From Streptomyces diastatochromogenes (GTDB taxonomy: Bacteria; Actinomycetota; Actinomycetes; Streptomycetales; Streptomycetaceae), in assembly GCA_026913215.1 (NCBI GenBank), contig JAPTYK010000002.1:558001-622000 (forward strand): a stretch of DNA of 64,000 nucleotides, read 5' to 3'. Every line of letters begins with the position of its first letter. Positions within the stretch are counted from its first letter, which is position 1. This document shows, one piece after another, positions 51,751-61,242 of the stretch. The translations under genes were made by a program, and so were the position numbers. Below the pieces are notes generated by a model. It worked only from the letters and a program-made list of their open reading frames with translations. It ran no database searches and was not told the origin of the DNA.

Positions 51751-52267
51751 ACGAGCATCCCGGTCTGACGGAGCATCTGGGACAGCTCGACGTCCGTCAC
51801 ACGGTGGACCTGAACTATCCCGCGAGGCTGACCGTGGCTCGGCTGGGCCGCGAGGGTGCGCCGCCGGGTATCGGTGCTGCGATCCACGCCACCCGGCACC
51901 TGCCCCAGCGGGGCGCGGACGCGCTCGTGGCCACTGCCGATCCGAAGGCGTACGAAGGGCACGGTGTGCGGTATCCGACCTCAACCGCTGAGACCAGCAG
52001 CCACTTCCTGACCAGAGTGATGGCCGCTCCTGGCCGGCGCAGCGATGCCCCGTCCCCCAACTGCTCCCTACCACTCGCGGGTATGGCACCGAGCGGGCAC
52101 ACGCCGTCATGAACGGACTCACTTGCTCCCGCGCCCGCGAGGACGGTCCCGGCGGCGGGAGAACCTGACCCGCTCCGTATGGCGCAAGTGCCACCTCGAC
52201 AACGACTGAACCGTTCTGACTTCCTTCTCTGCCGCTCCGTTGTGAGCTGCCAGAGAGGGATGGACAC
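51751..52267. other. Spacer without supportable gene
   Basis: A plus-strand frame at 51804-52112 is open but has no recognised domain and no ribosome site. I see no family match. It is probably more transposon debris. Confidence 0.4.
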
Positions 52268-52440
52268 GTGCCCAAGAAGATGGACGCAGCCCTTTGTGGC
52301 CAGGCCGTAAGGCTGGTGACAGAGCATTGTGCGGAGTACTCCTCCACGCGCGCACTGCACATCCAAGTTGCCGATTCCCCCGGCGTCTCCGAGAACCCGT
52401 ACGGCGCTGGATCACCCAACAACACGACTATGGAGGCTCC
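52268..52440 (+). pseudogene. IS3-family OrfA (HTH) fragment
   Basis: GTG/ATG start reads MPKKMDAALCGQAVRLVTEH, CAEYSSTRALHIQVAD, then in another frame REPVRRWITQ. IS3 OrfA proteins begin like MPKKxDPxxRxRAVRLVxEH and contain ESVRRWxxQ. The fragment lacks OrfB. Degenerate and short. Confidence 0.5.
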
Positions 52441-52795
52441 TGCGCCAGCAGTGACCTTCGGTCAGCCGCGCGGCCGCCGCCGGTCTTCGAGCACGACGAA
52501 GCTACGGAGCACGATCTTCCGGAGCAGGGCGGCACCGCACCTGAGAGGCGAGGGCCCGCAGGGCCGGGCCACGAGCGAGGGCCCCGCCTTTCGTACCGCC
52601 CATGCCGGGGAAGAGCCTCGTCCGAGACGCCGATTCTTCCCTCCTCGACGTCCTGAGCGAGGTTCTCCAGGACGTCGAGCCGCTGCATGGCCCTGATGTG
52701 ATGAGCGCCAGGCACGCACGCTCGAACTCGACCGCTGCGGCAGCCTCCTGCGACCGGCCCGTCTGTGTCGCTGGGCAGCAGCGATCAACGGCAGG
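52441..52795. other. Spacer without supportable gene
   Basis: Open frames on both strands here have a low-complexity Arg/Pro composition and no family resemblance. Confidence 0.4.
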
Positions 52796-53524
52796 ATGGG
52801 CCCCGTGACGAACAGCGCAGCTACGCACCCGGACCGGATCCCGGGTTATGACAGTGGCCCCCTTGTTCACCGTCCGGAGCTTCTGGAAGAGCCCTTGTTC
52901 TGGCTGGGGCATCTCTGCTCCTGCGCGCAGGGTGAGGACGCCGAGGAGCTCCTGTTCGGTGCGGATTACGATGCTGCGGAGCACTTTCACCGCCAGATGT
53001 CCGGACGCGTGGACTGGCCCACCTTCTCCGTTCCGGTCACCGCCGGCCGCCTGTACATCGTCTACCGCAACCTTGAGGGGGACGCGGGGACCGACTACCT
53101 CCTGCACCATCCTGATGGGGACCGTGCTGAATTGCTCGCCAGAGACGACGGTCACTTCATGGGCCCCGGCCTGTCATGGCCCGAGCTGACAGCGGCTGCG
53201 GACAACGGCCTGGCCGGCGGCTCCACCACGGACCCGGACAGTCGCCTGCTGCTTCTGTTGCCCGCGTTCGGAGACGCAGCCGTGCCCCCCGAGGCCACCG
53301 AACGCCTGGCGGCAGCGCTACGTGCCCGGACCGCCGTCGAGGACCCCGAACAACTTGCGGACGCTCTGCTGGAAGGCCAAGGCCCCTGTGGACCCGCGCA
53401 CTGGACCACAAACAAGGACGGTCGACGAACCAACGACGGCCACTACTCGTTCCGCAACCCCGCCAACCGCTTTGGCCTGCCGGCGGACCGTCTCGCCTGG
53501 GTGACCGCAGCACTGGCGCCCTGA
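52796..53524 (+). CDS. Hypothetical protein (242 aa)
   Basis: Not recognised. After MGPVTNSAATHPDRIPGYDS come LLEEPLFWLGHLCSCAQGED, VDWPTFSVPVTAGRLYIVYR, GDAGTDYLLHHPDGDRAELL, SRLLLLLPAFGDAAVPPEAT and GHYSFRNPANRFGLPADRLA. Acidic, soluble; the pattern of alternating strands and acidic loops suggests a compact cytosolic domain. GTG 52805 is an alternative start. Strong third-position GC and good protein composition make it a real gene. It is isolated after IS debris, and resembles the small adaptor or immunity-like proteins common in Streptomyces arms (impression only). Confidence 0.75.
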   Translation: MGPVTNSAATHPDRIPGYDSGPLVHRPELLEEPLFWLGHLCSCAQGEDAEELLFGADYDAAEHFHRQMSGRVDWPTFSVPVTAGRLYIVYRNLEGDAGTDYLLHHPDGDRAELLARDDGHFMGPGLSWPELTAAADNGLAGGSTTDPDSRLLLLLPAFGDAAVPPEATERLAAALRARTAVEDPEQLADALLEGQGPCGPAHWTTNKDGRRTNDGHYSFRNPANRFGLPADRLAWVTAALAP

Positions 53525-54080
53525 GCCAGGCAGTCCTGGGACGATTCTGCCGTGGATAGCGTGATCACTGCCTTGAGCTCGTAACGCGATCTTGTTGAAC
53601 TGCGTTGGTCGGCCGTGCTCGATGCGATGATCCGGCCGTTCGGGAGGGAGTGAGTACCCGGCCGTGAGTACCCGGCCGTGAGTACCTGGCCGTGAGTACC
53701 CGGCCGTGAGTACCCGGCCGTGAGTCATGGGCGATGACCCGTCGGCGCGGATCGGCTCGCTGCTGCCACTTTGGCACAAGAGGGCTCCTGGCGGTGTCTT
53801 CGACCGGTTGCACCGGATCCCTGCTCGCCGAGCTGAACGCGAGTGGTGAGCTGGACTGGTCCAGAGCATGCGTCGACGGGACGGCTGCACGCCCGCGCGC
53901 TCCTCCTCGGTCTCGGGTCTCGCCCCGGCCCTCCGCGCCGGTGCCCGGCTCCCTGGCGTCCCTTCCGCGCCGCGCCTCCTGATGCGGTGACGCGGTGATG
54001 AGGTGATGAGGTGATGAGGTGACGGGGTGACGGGGTGACGGGGTGAGTGGGGAACCAGGGCGGTCGGCGTGTGTCGGCGC
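53525..54080. repeat. Spacer with two tandem repeat arrays
   Basis: 53650-53725: a 14-bp unit GTGAGTACCCGGCC in about five copies. 53983-54045: an 8-bp unit, first GTGATGAG-type (three copies), then GTGACGGG-type (three copies). No gene is supportable in the gap. Confidence 0.8.
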
Positions 54081-54896
54081 TCAGGCGTGGTGCCCGATGG
54101 TCCTCCGGATCCAGTCGGCGTACGCCGGCACGTTGGTGTAAAGGCCAGGCCCGGCCGAGCACGCGACCCCCGGGGCACCGGGGCCCGAGGTGGTCCCGAT
54201 GAGTTCCCACCGTCCCCGCCCGTCCTTCTGGAGTTGCGGCCCGCCGGAGTCCCCGAAACACGCCATGGCACCGGGCACGCGGCTGACTGTGCACAGCCGG
54301 GTCCGGCCCGCGTAGCCGGGGGCGCACTCGGCCTCGGTGCCCCTGCGCGTCTGGAGCTCCTGCAGTCGCTCCGCGAACTTCAGCCCGGTGTCGACGGTGG
54401 TTCCGAAGCCCAGGATCCGTGTGGGGGTGCCGGGCTGCCCGACCCGCTTCGCGATCCGTACGGGCTTCTCGGCCACCGGGCGGTCCAGGCGGACCAGGGC
54501 GATGTCGTCCTGGTTGGCGGCCTGCCCCTCACCGTTCGCATAGCCCGGGTGGACAACGGTGCGCGCGATGGCCCGGACAGTTCCCCCGGACTTCCGCTCC
54601 TCGCTGCCGATCCGGATGACGCCCTCCAGTTCGAGCCCGTCGCCCTGTACGCAGTGCGCCGCGGTCAGTACCCACTGAGGGTCGATCAGCGACGCCCCGC
54701 AGTTGCCGTCGAGCACCCCCTGCTCCGGAGCCGATTCCGGGATCACCGCCATGAACGGGTAACGCTCAGTGGAATCAGTTCCGTTGACGATCGCTCCGGC
54801 CTTGTCGGTCATCAGGGTGGTGCACATGGCGACGGCGAGAGCACCGACGGCGGTGGTGCGCGCCGCACGGCGGCCGACGGACTGCCAACTGAACAT
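54081..54896 (-). CDS. Secreted trypsin-like serine protease (S1 family)
   Basis: The product has 271 residues. The signal peptide (VGRRAARTTAVGALAVAMCT, ending before AIVNGTDSTERYPFM) is followed by a mature start IVNGT, as in trypsins, possibly after propeptide removal. Catalytic triad: His 81 in WVLTAAHCVQ, Asp 131 in NQDDIALVRL, Ser 217 in CFGDSGGPQL. The Cys pairs flanking His and Ser are present, and YTNVPAYADWIRRTIG is the C-terminal helix. GGAAGG lies 8 nt before ATG 54896. It is exported and cleaves proteins after basic residues if the S1 pocket is typical, which I did not resolve. Divergent from the Ere-like gene. Confidence 0.93.
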   Translation of the reverse strand: MFSWQSVGRRAARTTAVGALAVAMCTTLMTDKAGAIVNGTDSTERYPFMAVIPESAPEQGVLDGNCGASLIDPQWVLTAAHCVQGDGLELEGVIRIGSEERKSGGTVRAIARTVVHPGYANGEGQAANQDDIALVRLDRPVAEKPVRIAKRVGQPGTPTRILGFGTTVDTGLKFAERLQELQTRRGTEAECAPGYAGRTRLCTVSRVPGAMACFGDSGGPQLQKDGRGRWELIGTTSGPGAPGVACSAGPGLYTNVPAYADWIRRTIGHHA

Positions 54897-55012
54897 GAGG
54901 GGCCTTCCCGTAGGGGTCCGGTGGTGTCCGTCCACCCTGCTCGCTTCAAGATCCACCAGACCATCCGGGTAGCGGTCCGAGCTCGGTGGGGGCACCCCCC
55001 CTCGTGTTCCTC

Positions 55013-55047
55013 GGGTACGTGCCGGGGGTAGCCCCCGGCACGTACCC
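55013..55047. terminator. 16-bp perfect hairpin in the divergent promoter region
   Basis: GGGTACGTGCCGGGGG (55013-55028), loop TAG, then its exact reverse complement to 55047. It lies 115 bp upstream of the Ere-like gene start, and upstream of the protease start on the other strand. The position suggests a leader attenuator or an insulating structure rather than a simple terminator. Confidence 0.5.
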
Positions 55048-55161
55048 GGGAGGACCCCTGGAGGAAGTCGGTGGACCACCCCAGCGCGGTCCGCCGCCCC
55101 AGCGCACGAAGATCACTTCATCGGCGCGGAAAGCCGCCGCCGCACGCAAGGAGCGATCAGC

Positions 55162-56706
55162 ATGCACGGGTACAGGAAGAGGACCGGCCGGCGAGGGGTG
55201 CTCGCACTCACCGGAGTGGTCGCCGCCACGACGCTGGCCACCACAGTGGCTTCCGCGGCACCGGCGGCCGTACGAGCGGCCCCGACCACACCCGTCACAT
55301 CAGTCGTCTCGATCAACACACCCATCACACCCGTCACACCCATCGTGCCCATCACATCCATCGCACCCGCCACACCCGCCGTATCGGCCGATCTTGTGGC
55401 AGCAGGCCGGGAAGTAATTGTTGTCCGGTCCCTGGAACGGGTCGCGCACCCGCTGAGTGCCACGGACCCCGGCGGCCGGACCGCGGATCTCCGGGCGCTG
55501 AGCAATATGGTCGGGGACGCGAAGGTCGTGGGTCTGGGCGAGGCCACGCACGGTTCGCACGAGTTCTTCGCCATGAAGGAACGCGTCTTCCGGCACCTCG
55601 TCGAGGAGCGCGGCTTCACCACCTTCGCCCTGGAGATGAGCTGGTCGGCAGGGCTCCGGATCGACGACTACCTCCAGGGCGGACCCGGCGACCCGCGGCA
55701 GATCGCGGAGGAGACGCTGGCCGGATCTCCCTGGGAGCGCGAGGAGTTCGTGAGCCTGATCGGCTGGATGCGCGAGCACAATCGCCGCCACCCCGATCAC
55801 CGGGTCCACTTCATGGGGGACGACCTCGGAGCGCCGAAGCTCGGCGACGCCGTCTTCGAGCGCGTGCTGTCGTCCGTACGCAAGACCCGGCCGGAGGCGC
55901 TGCCCCGGCTCACCGAGCTGTACAGCCGGCTGCGTCCCTTCGACGACGTGTTCTCCTACCTGCGCAAGCCGGTCGCCGAGCGCCGGGAGAACGCCGCACG
56001 CGCGCAGGAGGCGTTCGACCTGGTCGCCGGGCGACAGGGAACCGACAGCGACCACGGCGACGCCGACGACGGCATTAACGCCGACGACGGTACCGACGCC
56101 GCCGACTACGCCTGGACCGTGCAGCACGCCCGGAACATCGCGCAGACCTTCGCCTTCGCCACCGTCGACCTCGCCGACCCGGCCTCGGTCACCGCCGCCG
56201 AGCGCCTGCGCGACCAGGCCATGGCCGACAACGTGCTGTGGTGGCAACGCCACACCGGCCACAAGATGCTGCTGTCGGCCCACAACGGCCACGTCGGATA
56301 CCTCTCCACCCATCCGGACATCTACCCGCGGACCCAGGGGGCGGTACTGCGCGACCGCCTGGGCCGCGACTACACCGCGATCGGCTTCAGCTTCGCCGCG
56401 GGCTCCTTCCTCACCAAGGACACCTCCCTCGACGGCGACTGGAAGCCGGTCACCGTCCCCGCCGCGCCCCCCGGCATGAACGAGCACACCCTGGACCGGG
56501 TCCGGTACCGGGACTTCTACCTCGACCTGCGGACCGCACCCGCCCCGGTCCGCGCCTGGCTCGACCGCGCCCGCCCGGTCTACGACGCCGGCTCGACCTT
56601 CACCCCCAGCCCCCAGCCCACCCTGGCCCTCGGCCGGGCCTACGACATCCTCATCCACCTCCACCGGGTCCGAGCGGCCGACAAGCTCGAACCGCTGCCG
56701 TACTAA
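55162..56706 (+). CDS. Secreted erythromycin esterase family protein
   Basis: The product has 514 residues. The signal peptide ends VASAA. A Thr/Pro/Val/Ile-rich segment (about 35-75, TPITPVTPIVPITSIAPATP) precedes the catalytic domain. The family signature VVGLGEATHGSHEFFAMKER contains the active-site His, and FALEMSWSAGLRIDDYL follows, with the later LSAHNGHVGY His. Ere proteins hydrolyse the macrolide lactone, but most chromosomal Streptomyces family members have other or unknown ester substrates, so macrolide resistance should not be assumed. A strong hairpin lies upstream. The gene is intact and exported, so its substrate would be extracellular. Confidence 0.88.
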   Translation: MHGYRKRTGRRGVLALTGVVAATTLATTVASAAPAAVRAAPTTPVTSVVSINTPITPVTPIVPITSIAPATPAVSADLVAAGREVIVVRSLERVAHPLSATDPGGRTADLRALSNMVGDAKVVGLGEATHGSHEFFAMKERVFRHLVEERGFTTFALEMSWSAGLRIDDYLQGGPGDPRQIAEETLAGSPWEREEFVSLIGWMREHNRRHPDHRVHFMGDDLGAPKLGDAVFERVLSSVRKTRPEALPRLTELYSRLRPFDDVFSYLRKPVAERRENAARAQEAFDLVAGRQGTDSDHGDADDGINADDGTDAADYAWTVQHARNIAQTFAFATVDLADPASVTAAERLRDQAMADNVLWWQRHTGHKMLLSAHNGHVGYLSTHPDIYPRTQGAVLRDRLGRDYTAIGFSFAAGSFLTKDTSLDGDWKPVTVPAAPPGMNEHTLDRVRYRDFYLDLRTAPAPVRAWLDRARPVYDAGSTFTPSPQPTLALGRAYDILIHLHRVRAADKLEPLPY

Positions 56707-56869
56707 CTGCTGCCGTACGAACCGACCGGCTGACCACGTCGGACTCAACTTCCTTGGTGTCTTCTTCGGTGGCTTCCTCGCCGTCGGACCGCCGGACCGC
56801 CGGACCGCCAGACCGCCGCGCTCTGCGGGCGCCCGGGCTGCGGTGTGATGAACGGGCGGTCCGGCGACT

Positions 56870-57150
56870 GCCGCGGGGTGATCTCTCGGATGAGGAAGGT
56901 GCTCGCCTGCAACCGCATCTGCCGAGGAGCGCGAGGCGGGGCGGGGCGGGGGGCGAGCGGTGGCATTGCCACCGCCGGATGATCAACGCGATTCCGTTCC
57001 GGCAGCGGACTGGCCTGCTGTGGCGGGATTTTCCGTCCTGTTCCGGGGAGCGGAAGACGGTTCATGACCGTCATCGCAAATGGTCGACAGATGGTGCGTG
57101 GGAGAGGACCTGCGAGCCGTCCAGGCCGACACCGACAGCGACAGCGCGCC
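56870..57150 (+). pseudogene. IS5-family transposase N-terminal fragment
   Basis: RGDLSDEEGARLQPHLPRSA, MINAIPFRQRTGLLWRDFPS then ERKTVHDRHRKWSTDGAWER match the IS5 group N-terminal domain (LSDEEWxxLxPLLP...NAILFRxRTGxxWRDLPxRFGPWKTVHxRHRRWSADGTW). The core and C-terminus are missing. The upstream IS5-type relics (41564, 44491, 63090) are different copies. Confidence 0.7.
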
Positions 57151-57228
57151 GGACGGCGACGACTGCTCCCCGCGCCCGCAGGTATACCCCCCGACCTTCG
57201 TGACGACAGATGACCATCGCGCTGCTCT

Positions 57229-58352
57229 CCGCCTATGTGGGTTGAGCTCGGTCAGTTGCAGGCTCCGGGGCTCGACATGGTCATGCGTCTCGCCCAGGCT
57301 CTGCGGGTTCGGGACCATGCCGACCTCACAGGCCATCCTGACGTGCACGTCGATCTGTTCATCGGTCCCGGCCACCCGCGGCTCGCCGCTGTCCGTGCGG
57401 CGGTGGACGCCCTGCCGATCGGTGTCCCTGAGGCCGCGCCGTCTGCGCCGGCGCACATCGCAGCGCGTCTTGCCCGGGGTGGGCGGCCCGGCATTCGGCG
57501 CCGGACCACCGTGAGCGGATCGGCGGTCTGCTGCCGGATCTCATCCGGGACGCGCGGCTTGCTGTTCTGCATGCCCAGGCCTCCGCGGACTGGCGTGCGG
57601 CGCAGGCGATGCTTGCCGAGGTGTACTCCCTGGCGTAGTTCTTCCTCGCCTACCAGCCCGATTCCTCGCTGCTGTGGCGCGTGGCGGAGCGGGGCATGGT
57701 CGCGGCCCAGCAGTGCGCCGACCCCCACGCCATCGGCGTATCGGCGTGGCTCCTCGCGCAGGCACACCGCGACACGGGCCCCGGCCACTACGACGCGGCG
57801 GACAGCGTCACGCGGCAGGCCCTCGACTACCTCACGCCGCTCATCCCCGACGCCGGCGATGACGTCCTCGCCATCGCCGGCGCGCTGACCTTCGAGGCCG
57901 GGTACACGGCGGCCCGCCGCGGCGATACGGCTGACGCATGGCGGTGCTGGGACACGGCGAAGTCCATGTCCGAGCGACTGCCCGGCGCCTACTACCACCC
58001 CGTCACCAGCTTCAGCCGGGCCATCATGGGCGCCCACGCAGTGACGGTCGCGGTCGAGCTCCACTCGGGTCGGGAATCCGTGCGGCAGGCCGCTCGGGCA
58101 GACGCCGACATCATCCCGTCCCGGCCCCGCAGGGCCCGGCACCGCATCGAGCAGGCCCGTGGTTATCAACTCGACGGGCAGCCTGAGGTCGCGATCGCCA
58201 CCCTGGACCAGGCGCACGAGGCGGCACCGGACACGATCCGCTACAACGGCTACGCGCGGTCGATCCTCCTGGAGGAGGCCGAGTCGAAGGTGGCCGGCCG
58301 CCGGCGCCGTGCGTCTGAGCTCGCGGTGAAGGTGGGTCTGCTGGCCGCGTGA
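57229..58352 (+). pseudogene. XRE-type HTH/TPR-like regulator, disrupted
   Basis: The first part reads LDMVMRLAQALRVRDHADLT, a Streptomyces XRE regulator tail of the HTH domain. The first HTH helices are missing (replaced by IS5 debris). At about 57500 the frame shifts by one base. The helical C-terminal part runs LAVLHAQASADWRAAQAMLA, a TAG stop at 57636, SLLWRVAERGMVAAQQCADP, AIAGALTFEAGYTAARRGDT and so on to LAVKVGLLAA, resembling the TPR-like domains of such regulators. Three lesions make it a true pseudogene, not only a base-calling problem. Confidence 0.7.
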
Positions 58353-58439
58353 ACGCGGGGACACGATGTGTGTCCTCTGGTCGCCCGGGATGCCCATACC
58401 GTCGACGTCAGGAGAAGACGACCACGTTGGGGGTGTCTC

Positions 58440-58853
58440 GTGTTGAGGATCAAGGTTTACCGGGTGAGACCGGACGGATCGCGGTATCCGGTCTCGCGGG
58501 AGCAGGTCACACGCCCCACCGAGATCCCCGCCACGAGCGGGTTCGCTTCGTGCAACTGCCCCCGCCACCGTCACGGCTGGTGCGATGTCCACAAGGGGCC
58601 GTCGAGCACCTGCGCCCCGATCGACGAGCACCGCAGCGCTTGTGCCCCGTACCGCGAGCGGCGGGGCCTCGCTCCGTCGGTCGCGGCACGGGGCACAGTG
58701 AGCCCGGGGCAGGCGTCCACGCCCGTACTGCGGCCCGCGTGCCATTTCGAGCCGTACTCCACCGGCGAGCCCGGGGAGCTCCGGATCGGCCGCGATGTCG
58801 TTCTTCCTGCGCAGCGCTGTGACTGCCCCTTGTGGACGTCGCACCAGCCGTGA
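58440..58853 (+). CDS. Cys-rich hypothetical protein (137 aa)
   Basis: GTG 58440 with GGGGG about 7 nt upstream. VLRIKVYRVRPDGSRYPVSR, then SGFASCNCPRHRHGWCDVHK, and a C-terminal VVLPAQRCDCPLWTSHQP. The CxC...CxxH and CDC patterns could bind zinc. Basic; no signal. It is probably a small phage/plasmid-type zinc protein common in Streptomyces accessory DNA. It lies 65 bp upstream of the tRNA-Trp gene. Confidence 0.6.
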   Translation: MLRIKVYRVRPDGSRYPVSREQVTRPTEIPATSGFASCNCPRHRHGWCDVHKGPSSTCAPIDEHRSACAPYRERRGLAPSVAARGTVSPGQASTPVLRPACHFEPYSTGEPGELRIGRDVVLPAQRCDCPLWTSHQP

Positions 58854-58916
58854 CGGTGGCGGTGGATTGCGTCGGGGTGGAATGCTGACGGGCGTTGAAG
58901 GGCTGACGGGCGTTGA

Positions 58917-58990
58917 AGGGGTGTAGCTCAGTTGGCCAGAGCGCCGGTCTCCAAAACCGGATGCCGCAGGTTCAAATCCTGTCGCCCCTG
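58917..58990 (+). tRNA. tRNA-Trp (anticodon CCA)
   Basis: The acceptor AGGGGTG pairs with CGCCCCT, including one G-T pair. The D arm is GCTCAGTTGGCCAGAGC. Anticodon arm CCGGT-CTCCAAA-ACCGG gives anticodon CCA. The T arm is GCAGG TTCAAAT CCTGT. Discriminator G and an encoded CCA (58991-58993) follow. Complete cloverleaf. A 19-bp direct repeat (GCTGACGGGCGTTGAAGGG, two copies at 58884-58920) overlaps its 5' side. In Streptomyces tRNA-Trp usually precedes secE; here it lies in accessory DNA and may be an extra copy or a former attachment site. Confidence 0.95.
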
Positions 58991-59212
58991 CCATGGTTTT
59001 GTACGGTGGGGCAGTCTGGTGCATGCCGCCTGCTCCGCCTGGGGCGGTATCCGGGCCGACGTCGTACCCCTCTGCTCCACTCATCCGCGAGACCGGCGCC
59101 GATGGCCGGCCCAGCCACCACAATCGGGCCTGACCAGCGCCGTATAACGCCGGCCGACTCGGTGAGGGTAGGTTGATCACCGATTTGCCGGAGGCCGCGG
59201 GGAGGGACTGCT

Positions 59213-59743
59213 GTGACAGAGATCGAGGTCCCGGGACCTGAGCCCGACTGGCAGCCGGCTGCACAACTGCCCTACTACACCGGCAAGAACCCCGCCCACC
59301 AGTACAGCGTCTGGGAGCACTCCGCCCCGCTGTTCCAGATGATCGGAGCGCTGGCGCTGCCGGTGCAGCCCGTGGCCCAGCGGCTGCGCCTGCATGTGGA
59401 GCGGTCGTGGGACGGGCTGGACGATCTCGACGTCGTTCTGTTTTGGTTGAAAGGTTTCAGCTTCGCGATCAGCAAGCACGACGGCAATCCGGCCGGCCTC
59501 TCGTACGTCTGGCTCACCCAGCCGCACGAGCAAGCCGACAAGGCCCTGGACACCCTCCTGGAGGTAGTCGGGATCGGGGAGGACGCCATCGCATTCCGCG
59601 GAGACGCTCGCGAGGACCGAGCAGAGCGGATTGCCACGGCCCAGGACGCCGATTCTCCTGACGAAGCCTCCGGTGGCGGCTTGCCGACCTCTCTGTGGGC
59701 ACGGTTCCGTCATGCCATCGGCATGACATCAGCCACCCGGTAA
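59213..59743 (+). CDS. Hypothetical protein (176 aa)
   Basis: Not recognised. MTEIEVPGPEPDWQPAAQLP, YYTGKNPAHQYSVWEHSAPL, ALALPVQPVAQRLRLHVERS, LDVVLFWLKGFSFAISKHDG and SYVWLTQPHEQADKALDTLL. Soluble; hydrophobic stretches are too short for membrane helices. GTG 59213 has GGAGGGA 7 nt upstream. Third-position GC supports a real gene. Alone between tRNA-Trp and the LRR gene. Confidence 0.7.
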   Translation: MTEIEVPGPEPDWQPAAQLPYYTGKNPAHQYSVWEHSAPLFQMIGALALPVQPVAQRLRLHVERSWDGLDDLDVVLFWLKGFSFAISKHDGNPAGLSYVWLTQPHEQADKALDTLLEVVGIGEDAIAFRGDAREDRAERIATAQDADSPDEASGGGLPTSLWARFRHAIGMTSATR

Positions 59744-59799
59744 GCACCTTCGAAGCCTGCCAACCGTCATCGGGAATCAGCCACACTGCTCTCCATGCC

Positions 59800-60083
59800 C
59801 GCAGGGGATGGCCCCACCGACTACCGGTCCGTGCTGCGGGCCGAGAACGGCTTCCCGCATCCGAGGGAATGGCCCCGCCCGGTTCTGCTTGCCCCGCTGC
59901 CGTGGCGACCCATACCGGTACCGGCTCCTCGTACACATCGATCTCGGAGGGCCTACGAGCAAGCAACAGTTCGAGGTGCCCCTCCACGGCGGCGAACCAC
60001 TCGACGAGGTCCCCATCGGGGTTGCGGAAGAATGAGGCAGCAAGATCCTGGGCGCTGCGCTCAGTCACTGGTGCATGCTGCAT
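59800..60083 (-). pseudogene. Short gene fragment of unknown family
   Basis: From ATG 60083: MQHAPVTERSAQDLAASFFR, NPDGDLVEWFAAVEGHLELL, ARRPSEIDVYEEPVPVWVAT. Protein-like composition, then the frame becomes low-complexity after about 59880. No family is recognised. It may be a truncated small protein; the 5' end is plausible, the 3' end is not. Confidence 0.35.
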
Positions 60084-60146
60084 TCTGCACGGCACTCGCG
60101 CCAGACCCGAGAAGCAGCACCACTGTGGTGCGAAGGGTCTTCGTTG

Positions 60147-60866
60147 TCAGGTCAGGACGACGCAGCCCTGCTGCTCCAGCTTGCTGAGGAGCGGCAGGGA
60201 CGCATCGACCTCGTTCCAGCGCAGGTCCAGCTTCTCCAGCGATGGCATCAGGGCGAGCCAGTCGGGCAGCCGGCCGAGGTTGTTGCTCCGCAGGTCGATC
60301 TGACGCAGTCGCGGGAGGCGGGCGAGCGTCTCCGGCACCTCGGTCAGGGAGTTCTCACGCAGGTCCAGGTGACGCAGTTCGTGCAGCTTGGCTGTTGACG
60401 ACGGCAGGTGCTCGATCGCGTTTCCTCGAAGCCACAGCTCACGCAGGCCGCGGAGCCGGCCGATGGTGTCGGGCAGGGTGGTGAGCCGGTTGTGCTGGGC
60501 CCTGAACTCGATGAGGCCGCTCATCCCGCTGATGGTTTCCGGCAGGGTGGTGAGGCGGTTCTCGCCGACGTTGAGGTAACGCAAACGGGTCAGGTTTCCC
60601 AGGGAGTCGGGGAGCCGGGACAGCTGGTTGTCATGGAGGTAGAGGCAGTCGCTGAGCTCGGTCAGTCTGCCGATTTCCTCGGGCACCGACGTCAGCGCAT
60701 TGTGGCCGAGGTCCAGGGTTTTCAGTCGCTGGAGCTGCCCGACGTCCGGCGAGAGGCCTGACAGTCCGTTGTCCGCGAGGATCAACACATCGAGGTCAGT
60801 CTGTCGCCAGACCGACTCGGGCACCTCTCCAAGCTCTTGGCGCCACAGGTTCAGTGTGTTTCTCAC
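60147..60866 (-). CDS. Leucine-rich repeat protein
   Basis: The product has 239 residues. About nine 23-residue repeats of the bacterial PxxL type cover nearly the whole protein: LKTLDLGHNALTSVPEEIGR, LRYLNVGENRLTTLPETISG, LRELWLRGNAIEHLPSSTAK, LRHLDLRENSLTEVPETLAR, LRQIDLRSNNLGRLPDWLAL. No signal, membrane or effector domain. GTG 60866 has GGAGAGG 6 nt upstream. LRR solenoids bind partner proteins. In bacteria such stand-alone LRR genes are often near immunity or conflict loci; the partner is unknown. Confidence 0.88.
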   Translation of the reverse strand: MRNTLNLWRQELGEVPESVWRQTDLDVLILADNGLSGLSPDVGQLQRLKTLDLGHNALTSVPEEIGRLTELSDCLYLHDNQLSRLPDSLGNLTRLRYLNVGENRLTTLPETISGMSGLIEFRAQHNRLTTLPDTIGRLRGLRELWLRGNAIEHLPSSTAKLHELRHLDLRENSLTEVPETLARLPRLRQIDLRSNNLGRLPDWLALMPSLEKLDLRWNEVDASLPLLSKLEQQGCVVLT

Positions 60867-61242
60867 GGCCCTCTCCTCTTCGTCGGCAGGCTGGGCTCCG
60901 ATTCTCGTCCGGGACCTTCCTCGGCGGAGTGATATCCGCAGGCTGGGAGTATCTGAGGTGGTGCGGCGGCCTGAGCCGGCAGCTTGGCTGCCCGGGATCT
61001 TCCGGTCTGTGTTCCTGACAGGCGTGGTGTGGAAGGGTCCTCCTTGTTGTGTCTGCGCTTACTCGGGCTGTGCTCGGCACCAACCGCCCCGGCACCACAC
61101 TCTCTGTCTGGAGCGACGCAGTCGACGCCGGCTGGCCACCGGGCCTCATCGGCTTCGCACCACTCCGCAAGATGAACCTGCTTCAGTGACTCTCACCGCT
61201 GTGCCGGTCTGTGACAGCTGCGCCGAAGCGAAACGGCCTGGG
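60867..61242. other. Spacer without supportable gene
   Basis: No gene, repeat or hairpin that I can support in the 376 bp upstream of the LRR gene. Confidence 0.5.

Noticed and set aside
53650..53725. Possible CRISPR or origin iterons
   Set aside because: Contiguous 14-bp units, no spacers, no DnaA-box-like sequence or replication gene nearby.
55162..56706. Macrolide resistance gene
   Set aside because: The Ere family signature is clear, but secretion and the broad chromosomal distribution of the family make a macrolide-specific role unsupported.
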